Below, one piece after another: positions 1-12,142 of a DNA stretch of 64,000 bases. The first letter of the stretch is position 1, and each line of letters begins with the position of its first letter. Source of the stretch: Amblyomma americanum. Its lineage: Eukaryota > Arthropoda > Arachnida > Ixodida > Ixodidae. The DNA lies in the NCBI RefSeq assembly GCF_052857255.1, contig NW_027526742.1:18556-82555 (forward strand). Reading direction: 5' to 3'. A program made the translations under genes and the position numbers. The notes beneath the pieces were generated by a model. It was not told the origin of the DNA and made no database searches. It saw only the letters and a list, made by a program, of their open reading frames with translations.

Positions 1-59
<59 letters not shown>
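1..59. repeat. (CA)n microsatellite
   Basis: Uninterrupted CA dinucleotides fill the first 59 bases and continue beyond the left edge of the window. The tract ends abruptly at a CGGG. It lies outside the 137-bp satellite and probably belongs to the flanking DNA. Confidence 0.98.
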
Positions 60-61
<2 letters not shown>

Positions 62-172
62 GTTCGCGCTCAGGAAGGCAAGTAAGGCGTGTGACTTAAA
101 AAGAACGACTCTCCTTGCCAGCATGGCTTGACACTTGCCAATTGTGGAAACATCGACTACAGCGTCATAGTG
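60..172. other. Non-repetitive flank at satellite edge
   Basis: About 113 bases match neither the CA tract nor the 137-bp monomer. I see no open frame of useful length and no RNA gene. The satellite becomes recognisable at about 173, where ACGAACATCGATTTTACAAG begins partway through a monomer, so this stretch is best read as the left border of the array. It is the only sequence in the window, apart from the LINE, likely to give unique probes or read mapping. Confidence 0.6.
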
Positions 173-2405
173 ACGAACATCGATTTTACAAGTCGTCGAA
201 GAGTAGACGAGAGAAAGGTGTAAACTTTTTCTTTCAGAACTGCGCGAAAACTTGTATTCGGCTCAAAACAACGGGATACATCGTTTTAGATTGAAACTAG
301 CAATATTCACGAACACCGATTTTACAAGTCATCGAAGAGTAGACGAGAGAAAGGTGTAAACTTTTTCTCTCAGAACTGCGCGAAAACTTGTCTTCCGGCT
401 CAAAACAACGGGATACATCGTTTTAGATCGAAACTAGCAAGAATTAGGCACTTCGATTTTATTTACAAGTCGTCAAAAGTCGACGAGAGAAAGGTGTAAT
501 GTTTTTCTCTCAGAACGGCGCGAAAACTTGTATTACGGCTCAAAACAACGGGATACATCGTTTTAGATCGAAACTAGAAAAATTCAAGAACACCGATTTT
601 ACAAGTCGAGAGTAGACGAGAGAAAGGTGTAAAATTTTTCTCTCAGAACTGCGCGACAACTTGTATTCCGGCTCAAAACAACGGGATACATCGTTTTAGA
701 TCGAAACTAGAAAAATTCATGAACACCGATTTTACAAGTCGAGAGTAGAAGAGAGAAAGGTGTAAACTTTTTCTCTCAGAACTGCGCGAAAACTTGTCTT
801 CCGGCTCAAAACAACGGGATACATCGTTTTAGATCGAAACTAGAAAAAATTCATGAACACCGATTTTACAAGTCGAGAGTAGACGAGAGAAAGGTGTAAA
901 CTTTTTCTCTCAGAACTGCGCGAAAACTTGTATTCCGGCTCAAAACAACGGAATACAACGTTTTAGATCTAAACTAGTGAGAATTAGGCACTTCGATTTT
1001 ATTTACAAATCGTCGAGAGTAGACGAGAGAAAGGTGTAATGTTTTTCTCTCAGAACTGCGCGAAAACTTGTATTCCGGCTCAAAACAACGACATAAATCT
1101 CTTTAGATCGAAACTAGCGGGATTCACGAACATCGATTTTAAAAGTCGTCGAAGAGTAGACGAGAAAAAGCTGTAAAGTTTTTCTCTCAGAAATGCGCGA
1201 AGACCTTTATTCCGGCTCAAAACAACGGGATACATCGTTTTAGATCGAAACTAGCAGTATTCACGAACACCGATTTTACAAGTCGTCGAGAGTAGACAAG
1301 AGAAAGGTGTAATCTTTTTCTCTCAGAACTGCGCGAAAACTTGTATTCCGGCTCAAAACAACGGGATACATCGTTTTAGATCGAAACTAGCGATATTTAC
1401 GCACTTCGATTTCACAAGTCGTCGAGAGTAGACGAGAGAAAGCTGTAAAGTTTTTCTCTCAGAACTGCGCGAAAACTTGTATTCCGGCTCAAAACAACGG
1501 GATACATCGTTTTTGATCGAAACTAGCGAGATTTACGCACTTTGGTTTTACAAGTCGTAGAGAGTAAACGAGAGACAGCTGTAAAGTTTTTCTCTCAGAA
1601 CTGCGCGAAAACCTATATCCCGGCTCAAAACAACGGGATACATCGTTTTAGATCGAAACTAGCGAGATTCTCGAACATCGATTTTACAAGTCGTCGAAGA
1701 TTAGACAGGAGAAAGGTGTAAACTTTTTCTCTCAGAACTGCGCGAAAACTTGTATTCCGGCTCAAAACAACGGGATATATCGTTTTAGTTCGAAACTAGA
1801 AAAATTCATGAACACCGATTTTACAAGTCGTCGAAGAGTAGACGAGAGAAAGGTGTAAACTTTTTTTCTCAGAACTGCGCGAAAACTTGCATTCCGGCTC
1901 TGAACAACGGGATACATCGTTTTAGATCGAAACTAGCGATATTTACGCACTTCGATTTCACAAGTCGTCGAAAGAAGACGAGAAAAAGCTGTAAAGTTTT
2001 TCTCTCAGAACTGCGCGAAAACTGGTATTCCGGCTCAAAACAACGGGATACATCGTTTTTGATCGAAACTAGCGAGATTTACGCACTTTGGTTTTACAAG
2101 TCGTAGAGAGTAAACGAGAGACAGCTGTTAAGTTTTTCTCTCAGAACTGCGCGAAAACCTATATTCCGGCTCAAAACAACGGGATACATCGTTTTAGATC
2201 GAAACTAGCGAGATTCACGAACATCGATTTTACAAGTCGTCGAAGAGTAGACGAGAGAAAGGTGTAAACTTTTTCTTTCAGAACTGCGCGAAAACCAATA
2301 TTCCGGCTCAAAACAACGGGATACATCGTTTTAGATCGAAACTAGCGAGATTCACGAACATAGATTTTACAAGTCGTCGAAGAGTATACGAGAGAAAGCT
2401 GTAAA

Positions 2406-4318
2406 GTTTTTCTCTCAGAACTGCGCGAAGACCTTTATTCCGGCTCAAAACAACGGGATACATCGTTTTAGATTGAAACTAGCAATATTCACGAACACCG
2501 ATTTTACAAGTCGTCGAGAGTAGACAAGAGAAAGGTATAATCTTTTTCTCTAAGAACTGCGCGAAAACTTGTATTCCGGCTCAAAACAACGGGATACATC
2601 GTTTTAGATCGAAACTAGCGATATTTACGCACTTCGATTTCACAAGTCGTCGAAAGTAGACGAGAAAAAGCTGTAAAGTTTTTCTCTCAGAACTGCGCGA
2701 AAACTTGTATTCCGGCTCAAAACAACGGGATACATCGTTTTTGATCGAAACTAGCGAGATTTACGCACTTTGGTTTTACAAGTCGTAGAGAGTAAACGAG
2801 AGACAGCTGTAAATTTTTTCTCTCAGAACTGCGCGAAAACATATATTCCGGCTCAAAACAACGGGATACATCGTTTTAGATCGAAACTAGCGAGATTCAC
2901 GATCAATTTTACATGTCGTCGAAGAGTAGACGAGAGAAAGGTATAAACTTGCTCTCTAAGAACTCTCGCGAAAACTTGGATTCCGGCTCAAAACAACGAG
3001 ATACATCGTTTTAAATCGAAACTAGCGAGATTTACGCACCTCGATTTTACAAGTCGTCGAGAGTAGACGAGAGAAAGCTGTAATGTTTTTCTCTCAGTAC
3101 TGCGCGAAAACTTTTATTCCAGCTCAAAACAACAGGATACATCGTTTTTGATCGAAACTAGCGAGATTTACGCACTTTGGTTTTACAAATCATAGAGAGT
3201 AAACGAGAGACAGCTGTAAAGTTTTTCTCTCATAACTGCCCGAAAACCTATATTCCGGCTCAAAACAGCGGGATACATCGTTTTAGATCGAAACTAGCGA
3301 GATTCACAAACATCGATTTTACAAGTCGTCGAAGAGTAGACGAGCGAAAGGTGTAAAATGTTTCTTTCAGAACTGCGCGAAAACTTGTATTCGGCTCAAA
3401 ACAACGGGATACATCGTTTTAGATCGAAACTAGCAATATTCACGGACACCGATTTTACAAGTCACCGAAGAGTAAACGAGAGAAAGGTGTAAGCTTTTTC
3501 TCTCAGAACTGCGCGAAAACTTGTATTCCGGCTCAAAGCAACGGGATACATCGTTTTAGATCGAAACTAGAAAAATTCAAGAACACCGATTTTACAAGTC
3601 GTCGAAGAGTAGACGAGAGAAAGGTGTAAACTTTTTTCCTCAGAACTGCGCGAAAACTTGCATTCCGGCTCAAAACAAAGGGATACACCGTTTTAGATCG
3701 AAACTAGCGATATTTACGCGCTTCGATATTACAAGTCGTCGAGAGTAGGCGAGGGAAAGGTGTAAACGTTTTCTCTCAGAACTGCGCGATAACTTGTATT
3801 CCGGCTCAAAACAACGGGATTCATCGTTTTAGATCGAAACTAGCGAGATTTATGCATTTCGATTTTATTTACAAGTCGTCGAGAGTAGACGAGAGAAAGG
3901 TGTAATGTTTTGCTCTGAGAACTGCGCGAAAACTTGTATTCCGGCTCAAAACAACGGGATAAATCGATTTAGATCGAAACTAGCGAGATTCACGAACATC
4001 GATTTTACAAGTCGTCGAAGAGTAGACGAGACAAAGCTGTAAAGTTTCTCTCTGTGTACTACGCTAAAACCTTTCTTCCGGCTCAAAACAACGGGATACA
4101 TCGTTTTAGATCGAAACTAGCGAGATTCACAAACATCGATTTTACATGTTGTCGAAGAGTAGACGAGAGAAAGGTATAAACTTTTTCTCTAAGAACTCTC
4201 GCGAAAACATATATCCCGGCTCAAAACAACGGGATACATCGTTTTAAATCGAAACTAGCAATATTTACGAACACCGATTTTACAAGTCATCGAAGAGTAG
4301 ACGAGAGAAAGGTGTAAA
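2406..4318 (+). repeat. 14-monomer block, copy 1 of a 1913-bp tandem duplication
   Basis: Comparison at an offset of 1913 bp shows near-identical sequence from about 2406 to about 4338 against about 4319 to about 6251. Private markers are shared: TTTAGATTGAAACTAGCAAT at 2467 and 4380, GTGTAAAATGTTTCTTTCAG at 3351 and 5264, and AAGAACTCTCGCGAAAACAT at 4191 and 6104. The length is 14 monomers (14 x 137 = 1918, less small deletions). It is the clearest higher-order unit left of the LINE. Confidence 0.85.
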
Positions 4319-6250
4319 CTTTTTCTCTCAGAACTGCGCGAAGACCTTTATTCCGGCTCAAAACAACGGGATACATCGTTTTAGATTGAAACTAGCAATA
4401 TTCACGAACACCGATTTTACAAGTCGTCGAGAGTAGACAAGAGAAAGGTATAATCTTTTTCTCTAAGAACTGCGCGAAAACTTGTATTCCGGCTCAAAAC
4501 AACGGGATACATCGTTTTAGATCGAAACTAGCGATATTTACGCACTTCGATTTCACAAGTCGTCGAAAGTAGACGAGAAAAAGCTGTAAAGTTTTTCTCT
4601 CAGAACTGCGCGAAAACTTGTATTCCGGCTCAAAACAACGGGATACATCGTTTTTGATCGAAACTAGCGAGATTTACGCACTTTGGTTTTACAAGTCGTA
4701 GAGAGTAAACGAGAGACAGCTGTAAATATTTTCTCTCAGAACTGCGCGAAAACATATATTCCGGCTCAAAACAACGGGATACATCGTTTTAGATCGAAAC
4801 TAGCGAGATTCACGATCAATTTTACATGTCGTCGAAGAGTAGACGAGAGAAAGGTATAAACTTGCTCTCTAAGAACTCTCGCGAAAACTTGGATTCCGGC
4901 TCAAAACAACGAGATACATCGTTTTAAATCGAAACTAGCGAGATTTACGCACCTCGATTTTACAAGTCGTCGAGAGTAGACGAGAGAAAGCTGTAATGTT
5001 TTTCTCTCAGTACTGCGCGAAAACTTTTATTCCAGCTCAAAACAACAGGATACATCGTTTTTGATCGAAACTAGCGAGATTTACGCACTTTGGTTTTACA
5101 AATCATAGAGAGTAAACGAGAGACAGCTGTAAAGTTTTTCTCTCATAACTGCCCGAAAACCTATATTCCGGCTCAAAACAGCGGGATACATCGTTTTAGA
5201 TCGAAACTAGCGAGATTCACAAACATCGATTTTACAAGTCGTCGAAGAGTAGACGAGCGAAAGGTGTAAAATGTTTCTTTCAGAACTGCGCGAAAACTTG
5301 TATTCGGCTCAAAACAACGGGATACATCGTTTTAGATCGAAACTAGCAATATTCACGGACACCGATTTTACAAGTCACCGAAGAGTAAACGAGAGAAAGG
5401 TGTAAGCTTTTTCTCTCAGAACTGCGCGAAAACTTGTATTCCGGCTCAAAGCAACGGGATACATCGTTTTAGATCGAAACTAGAAAAATTCAAGAACACC
5501 GATTTTACAAGTCGTCGAAGAGTAGACGAGAGAAAGGTGTAAACTTTTTTCCTCAGAACTGCGCGAAAACTTGCATTCCGGCTCAAAACAAAGGGATACA
5601 CCGTTTTAGATCGAAACTAGCGATATTTACGCGCTTCGATATTACAAGTCGTCGAGAGTAGGCGAGGGAAAGGTGTAAACGTTTTCTCTCAGAACTGCGC
5701 GATAACTTGTATTCCGGCTCAAAACAACGGGATTCATCGTTTTAGATCGAAACTAGCGAGATTTATGCATTTCGATTTTATTTACAAGTCGTCGAGAGTA
5801 GACGAGAGAAAGGTGTAATGTTTTGCTCTGAGAACTGCGCGAAAACTTGTATTCCGGCTCAAAACAACGGGATAAATCGATTTAGATCGAAACTAGCGAG
5901 ATTCACGAACATCGATTTTACAAGTCGTCGAAGAGTAGACGAGACAAAGCTGTAAAGTTTCTCTCTGTGTACTACGCTAAAACCTTTCTTCCGGCTCAAA
6001 ACAACGGGATACATCGTTTTAGATCGAAACTAGCGAGATTCACAAACATCGATTTTACATGTTGTCGAAGAGTAGACGAGAGAAAGGTATAAACTTTTTC
6101 TCTAAGAACTCTCGCGAAAACATATATCCCGGCTCAAAACAACGGGATACATCGTTTTAAATCGAAACTAGCAATATTTACGAACACCGATTTTACAAGT
6201 CATCGAAGAGTAGACGAGAGAAAGGTGTAAACTTTTTCTCTCAGAACTGC
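4319..6250 (+). repeat. 14-monomer block, copy 2 of the 1913-bp tandem duplication
   Basis: Immediately follows copy 1 and shares its private substitutions and indels in the same order. At the right end the copies part: copy 1 continues into a monomer with GCGCGAAGACCTTTATT near 4338, whereas the equivalent monomer here near 6251 has GCGCGAAAACTTGTATT. That places the duplication junction in this monomer. Confidence 0.85.
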
Positions 6251-7189
6251 GCGAAAACTTGTATTCCGGCTCAAAACAACGGGATACATCGTTTTAGATC
6301 GAAACTAGCGAGATTTACGCAGTTCGAGTTTACAAGTCGTCGAGAGTAGAGGAGAGAAAGCTGTAAAGTTTTTCTCTCAGAACTGTGCGAAAACTTGTAT
6401 TCCGGCTCAAAACAACGGGATACATCGTTTTGATCGAAACTAGCAAGATTTACGCACTTCGAGTGTACAAGTCGTCGAGAGTAGACGAGAGAAAGGTGTA
6501 AACATTTTCTCTCAGAACTGCGCGAAAACTTGTATTCCGGCTCAAAACAACGGGATACATCGTTTTTGATCGAAACTAGCGAGATTTACGCACTTTGGTT
6601 TTACAAGTCGTAGAGAGTAAACGAGAGACAGCTGTAAAGTTTTTCTCTCAGAACTGCGCGAAAACCTATATCCCGGCTCAAAACAACGGGATACATCGTT
6701 TTAGATCGAAACTAGCGAGATTCTCGAACATCGATTTTACAAGTCGTCGAAGAGTAGACAGGAGAAAGGTGTAAACTTTTTCTCTCAGAACTGCGCGAAA
6801 ACTTGTATTCCGGCTCAAAACAACGGGATATATCGTTTTATTTCGAAACTAGAAAAATTCCTGAACACCGATTTTACAAGTCGTCGAAGAGTAGACGAGA
6901 GAAAGGTGTAAACTTTTTTTCTCAGAACTGCGCGAAAACTTGCATTCCGGCTCTGAACAACGGGATACATCGTTTTAGATCGAAACTAGCGAGATTCACG
7001 AACATCGATTTTACAAGTCGTCGAAGAGTAGACGAGAGAAAGGTGTAAACTTTTTCTTTCAGAACTGCGCGAAAATCTATATTCCGGCTCAAAACAACGG
7101 GATACATCGTTTTAGATCGAAACTAGCGAGATTCACGAACATAGATTTTACAAGTCGTCGAAGAGTATACGAGAGAAAGCTGTAAAGTT

Positions 7190-8700
7190 TTTCTCTCAGA
7201 ACTGCGCGAAGACCTTTATTCCGGCTCAAAACAACGGGATACATCGTTTTAAATTGAAACTAGCAATATTCACGAACACCGATTTTACAAGTCGTCGAGA
7301 GTAGACAAGAGAAAGGTATAATCTTTTTCTCTCAGAACTGCGCGAAAACTTGTATTCCGGCTCAAAACAACGGGATACATCGTTTTAGATCGAAACTAGC
7401 GATATTTACGCACTTCGATTTCACAAGTCGTCGAGAGTAGACGAGAAAAAGCTGTAAAGTTTTTCTCTCAGAACTGCGCGAAAACTTGTATTCCGGCTCA
7501 AAACAACGGGATACATCGTTTTTGATCGAAACTAGCGAGATTTACGCACTTTGGTTTTACAAGTCGTAGAGAGTAAACGAGAGACAGCTGTAAAGTTTTT
7601 CTCTCAGAACTGCGCGAAAACATATATTCTGGCTCAAAACAACGGGATACATCGTTTTTGATCGAAACTAGCGAGATTCACGATCAATTTTACATGTCGT
7701 CGAAGAGTAGACGAGAGAAAGGTATAAACTTGCTCTCTAAGAACTCTCGCGAAAACTTGGATTCCGGCTCAAAACAACGAGATACATTGTTTTAAATCGA
7801 AACTAGCGAGATTTACGCACCTTGATTTTACAAGTCGTCGAGAGTAGACGAGAGAAAGCTTTAATGTTTTTCTCTCAGTACTGCGCGAAAACTTTTATTC
7901 CAGCTCAAAACAACGGGATACATCGTTTTTGATCGAAACTAGCGAGATTTACGCACTTTGGTTTTACAAGTCATAGAGAGTAAACGAGAGACAGCTGTAA
8001 AGTTTTTCTCTCATAACTGCCCGAAAACCTATATTCCGGCTCAAAACAGCGGGATACATCGTTTTAGATCGAAACTAGCGAGATTCACAAACATCGATTT
8101 TACAAGTCGTCGAAGAGTAGACGAGCGAAAGGTGTAAAATTTTTTTTTCAGAACTGCGCGAAAACTTGTATTCGGCTCAAAACAACGGGATACATCGTTT
8201 TAGATCGAAACTAGCAATATTCACGGACACCGATTTTACAAGTCACCGAAGAGTAAACGAGAGAAAGGTGTAAACTTTTTCTCTCAGAACTGCGCGAAAA
8301 CTTGTATTCCGGCTCAGAGCAACGGGATACATCGTTTTAGATCGAAACTAGAAAAATTCATGAACACCGATTTTACAAGTCGTCGAAGAGTAGACGAGAG
8401 AAAGGTGTAAACTTTTTTCCTCAGAACTGCGCGAAAACTTGCATTCCGGCTCAAAACAAAGGGATACACCGTTTTAGATCGAAACTAGCGATATTTACGC
8501 GCTTCGATATTACAAGTCGTCGAGAGTAGGCGAGAGAAAGGTGTAAACGTTTTCTCTCAGAACTGCGCGAAAACTTGTATTCCGGCTCAAAACAACGGGA
8601 TTCATCGTTTTAGATCGAAACTAGCGAGATTTATGCACTTCGATTTTATTTACAAGTCGTCGAGAGTAGACGAGAGAGAGGTGTAATGTTTTGCTCTCAG
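7190..8700 (+). repeat. Diverged third copy of the left-array 14-monomer block
   Basis: The same series of marker monomers as in 2406-4318 appears again: GCGCGAAGACCTTTATT near 7204, AAATTGAAACTAGCAAT near 7251, CACGATCAATTTTACATG near 7679, the AAGTCACCGAAGAGTAAACG monomer near 8240, and the 4-bp insertion form near 8646. It carries more differences than the first two copies have between them, so it is older. The stretch before it (about 6580-7190) likewise matches about 1530-2400 at an offset near 5053. Confidence 0.7.
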
Positions 8701-10261
8701 AACTGCGCGAAAACTTGCATTCCGGCTCAAAACAACGGGATACACCGTTTTAGATCGAAACTAGCGATATTTACGCGCTTCGATTTTACAAGTCGTCGAG
8801 AGTAGGCGAGAGAAAGGTGTAAACGTTTTCTCTCAGAACTGCGCGAAAACTTGTATTCCGGCTCAAAACAACGGGATACATCGTTTTAGATCGAAACTAG
8901 CGAGATTCACAAACATCGATTTTACATGTCTTCGAAGAGTAGACGAGAGAAAGGTATAAACTTTTTCTCTAAGAACTCTCGCGAAAACTTAGATTCCGGC
9001 TGAAACCAACGGGATACATCGTTTTAGATCGAAACTAGCAATATTCACGAACACCGATTTAACAAGTCGAGAGTAGACGAGAGAAAGGTGTAATCTTTTT
9101 CTCTCAGAACTGCGCGAAAACTTGTATTCCGGCTCAAAACAACGGGATACATCGTTTTATATCGAAACTAGCGAGATTTACGCACTTCTATTTTACAAGT
9201 CGTCGAGAGTAGACGAGAGAAAGCTGTAAAGTTTTTCTTTCAGAACTGCGCGAAAAATTGTATTCCGGCTCAAAACAACGGGATACATCGTTCTTGAGCG
9301 AAACTAGCGAGATTTACGCACTTTGGTTTTACAAGTCGTAGAGAGTAACCGAGAGACAGCTGTAAAGTTTTTCTCTCAGAACTGCGCGAAAACATATATC
9401 CCGGCTCAAAACAACGGGATACATCGTTTTAGATCGAAACTAGCAATATTTACGAACACCGATTTTACAAGTCATCGAAGAGTAGACGAGAGAAAGGTGT
9501 AATGTTTTGCTCTCAGAACTGCGCGAAAACTTGTATTCCGGCTCAAAACAACGGGATAAATCGATTTAGATCGAAACTAGCGAGATTCACGAACATCGAT
9601 TTTACAAGTCGTCGAAGAGTAGACGAGACAAAGCTGTAAAGTTTCTCTCTGTGTACTACGCTAAAACCTTTCTTCCGGCTCAAAACAACGGGATACATCG
9701 TTTTAGATCGAAAACTAGCGATATTTACGCACTTCGATTTTACAAGTCGTCGAGAGTAGATGAGAGAAAGGTGTAAAGTTTTTCTCTCAGAAGTGCGCGA
9801 AAACTTGCATTCCGGCTCAAGACAACGGCATACACCGTTTTAGATCGAAACTAGCGATATTTACGCGCTTCGATTTTACAAGTCGTCGAGAGTAGGCGAG
9901 AGAAAGGTGTAAACGTTTTCTCTCAGAACTGCGCGAAAACTTGTATTCCGGCTCAAAACAACGGGATTCATCGTTTTAGATCGAAACTAGCGAGATTTAC
10001 GCGCTTCGATTTTACAAGTCGTCGAGAGTAGGCGAGAGAAAGGTGTAAACGTTTTCTCTCAGAACTGCGCGAAAACTTGTATTCCGGCTCAAACCAACGG
10101 GATACATTGTTTTAGATCGAAACTAGCAATATTCACGAACACCGATTTAACAAGTCGAGAGTAGACGAGAGAAAGGTGTAATCTTTTTCTCTCAGAACTT
10201 CGCGAAAACTTGTATTCCGGCTCAAAACAACAAGATACATCGTTTTAGATCGAAACTAGCG

Positions 10262-11080
10262 AGATTTACGCACTTCTATTTTACAAGTCGTCGAGAGTAG
10301 ACGAGAGAAAGCTGTAAAGTTTTTCTTTCAGAACTGCGCGAAAAATTTTATTCCGGCTCAAAACAACGGGATACATCGTTCTTGATCAAAACTAGCGAGA
10401 TTTACGCACTTTGGTTTTACAAGTCGTAGAGAGTAACCGAGAGACAGCTGTAAAGTTTTTCTCTCAGAACTGCGCGAAAACATATATCCCGGCTCAAAAC
10501 AACGGGATACATCGTTTTAGATCGAAACTAGCAATATTTACGAACACCGATTTTACAAGTCATCGAAGAGTAGACGAGAGAAAGGTGTAAACTTTTTCTC
10601 TCAGAACTGCGCGAAAACTTGTATTCCGGCTCAAAACAACGGGATACATCGTTTTAGATCGAAACTAGCGAGATTTACGCACTTCTATTTTACAAGTCGT
10701 CGAGAGTAGACGAGAGAAAGCTGTAAAGTTTTTCTTTCAGAACTGCGCGAAAAATTGTATTCCGGCTCAAAACAACGGGATACATCGTTCTTGATCGAAA
10801 CTAGCGAGATTTACGCACTTTGGTTTTACAAGTCGTAGAGAGTAACCGAGAGACAGCTGTAAAGTTTTTCTCTCAGAACTGCGCGAAAACATATATCCCG
10901 GCTCAAAACAACGGGATACATCGTTTTAGATCGAAACTAGCAATATTTACGAACACCGATTTTACAAGTCATCGAAGAGTAGACGAGAGAAAGGTGTAAA
11001 CTTTTTCTCTCAGAACTGCGCGAAAACTTGTATTCCGGCTCAAAACAACGGGATACATCGTTTTAGATCGAAACTAGCGA
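10262..11080 (+). repeat. Tandem pair of 3-monomer units (409 bp)
   Basis: Two consecutive copies of a three-monomer group with the markers ACTTCTATTTTACAAG (10272 and 10681), GATACATCGTTCTTGATC, and GAGAGTAACCGAGAGACAG. A further relative lies near 9184. This is a short local higher-order unit near the right end of the left array. Confidence 0.7.
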
Positions 11081-11504
11081 GATTTACGCACTTCGAGTTT
11101 ACAAGTCGTCGAGAGTAGAGGAGAGAAAGCTGTAAAGTTTTTCTCTCAGAACTGCGCGAAAACTTGTATTCCGGCTCAAAACAACGGGATACATCGTTTT
11201 GATCGAAACTAGCAAGATTTACGCACTTCGAGTTTACAAGTCGTCGAGAGTAGACGAGAGAAAGGTGTAAACATTTTCTCTCAGAACTGCGCGAAAACTT
11301 GTATTCCGGCTCAAAACAACGGGATACATCGTTTTAGATTGAAACTAGCGAGATTCACAAACATCGATTTTACATGTCGTCGAAGAGTAGAGGAGAGAAA
11401 GGTATAAACTTTTTCTCTAAGAACTCTCGCGAAAACTTGTATTCCGGCTCAAAACAACGGGATACATCGTTTTAGATCGAAACTAGCGAGATTTACGCAC
11501 TTCG

Positions 11505-11602
11505 TTAGTTAGTTATATTGATTTTAATGGCGGAAAAGCAACTATGGCTATGATGCGCCAAACACAAGGTTAGGTTTTTGTTAAATGTTACGCTTTTTAT
11601 AC
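11505..11602 (-). other. LINE 3' UTR with TAAC-repeat tail
   Basis: About 98 bases lie between the inferred ORF2 stop (TAG on the minus strand, 11603-11605) and the satellite junction. The minus-strand 3' end reads ATATAACTAACTAA, a short TAAC repeat rather than poly(A). Members of the I group often end in short tandem repeats such as TAA, so this supports a complete 3' terminus. No polyadenylation signal is obvious. Confidence 0.75.
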
Positions 11603-11676
11603 CTAGAGCTTGTTTAAAACATTGGCTTCATTAAGAAACTTAAAAATACTTGAAAGATCAACCAGTGCTTAATCAC

Positions 11677-12142
11677 CTAAAAGCAACTTGGGGTGCAATG
11701 GGATGTATTCATTGTAGAGTGTTGTAAAATATTTTTTCTCAGTTGTTCCAGCTTTGTACATGAAATTAAAATGTGGTTTACTGTGAGTACTTCGCCGCAC
11801 ATTTCGCAGAGAGGTTTGTCTTGTTTTGTCAGTAAGAAGTTGTGTGTAAGGTGTGTGTGCCCAATGCGTAGCCGACATAAAATAACTTCAGGGAAACGTT
11901 CTTGATGTCTACATGATTTCCATTCTCCTAAAACGGGTTTTATAGAATGCAGTTTGTTGTTTGCCTGTTCTTCCCATGCAGCCTGCCACTTAATTCTGAG
12001 TTTACTGTGCACTAATTTCAAAAAATCCCTGTGTGGTATGTTATCTTGTTTTATTTGATCAATCCGTGTTTGTGCTGCGCATGCATCTGCTTTCTCATTA
12101 CCGACAATTCCAACATGGCTGGGCACCCAGCAGAATATAATG
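11677..12142 (-). pseudogene. ORF2 fragment: RNase H end and C-terminal CCHC motif
   Basis: This frame resumes with FCWVPSHVGIVGNEKADA, whose last aspartate is the fourth RNase H catalytic acid (D14 counted from the GTG codon at 12126). It continues through a basic region to a C-X2-C-X7-H-X4-C motif (residues 107, 110, 118 and 123 in the same count), the zinc-binding tail found after RNase H in I-type elements. Homology leaves the frame at the A run 11732-11737. In the neighbouring frame it continues as YIPLHPKLLLGD, meets a TAA at 11669-11671, and then runs to 11603. Confidence 0.88.

Larger units (their letters stand above)
173..11504 (+). repeat. 137-bp satellite array, divergent left part (about 83 monomers)
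   Basis: Head-to-tail monomers of about 135-141 bp, all in the same orientation. Each carries the landmarks ATCGTTTTAGATCGAAACTAG, GATTTTACAAGTCGTCGA, AGAGTAGACGAGAGAAAGG, TTTTTCTCTCAGAACTGCGCG and ATTCCGGCTCAAAACAACGGG in that order. Compared with the array right of 19 kb, neighbouring monomers differ more and carry private indels: a 4-bp insertion giving TTTTATTTACAAG near 457, 997, 3863, 5779 and 8646; a 3-4 bp loss giving CACGATCAATTTTAC near 2898, 4810 and 7680; and one-base forms such as GTCGAGAGTAG for GTCGAAGAGTAG. One subtype, with ACTTTGGTTTTACAAG and GAGAGTAAACGAGAGACAG, recurs near 1540, 2087, 2768, 4680, 6590, 7550, 9319, 10409 and 10829. No gene is visible; the short open frames are by-products of the repeat. 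Confidence 0.97.

Noticed and set aside
1..59. Telomeric repeat at the window start
   Set aside because: It is a plain CA dinucleotide tract, not an arthropod TTAGG-type repeat.
6803..7107. Overlapping 81- and 61-codon frames in the left array
   Set aside because: Same monomer-derived residue strings as in the right array; chance absence of stops.
173..11504. CRISPR-like array (regular repeats including GTTTTAGATC)
   Set aside because: The whole 137-bp unit repeats with no unique spacers, no cas genes are present, and the LINE shows a eukaryotic host. The resemblance to a Cas9 repeat start is coincidence.
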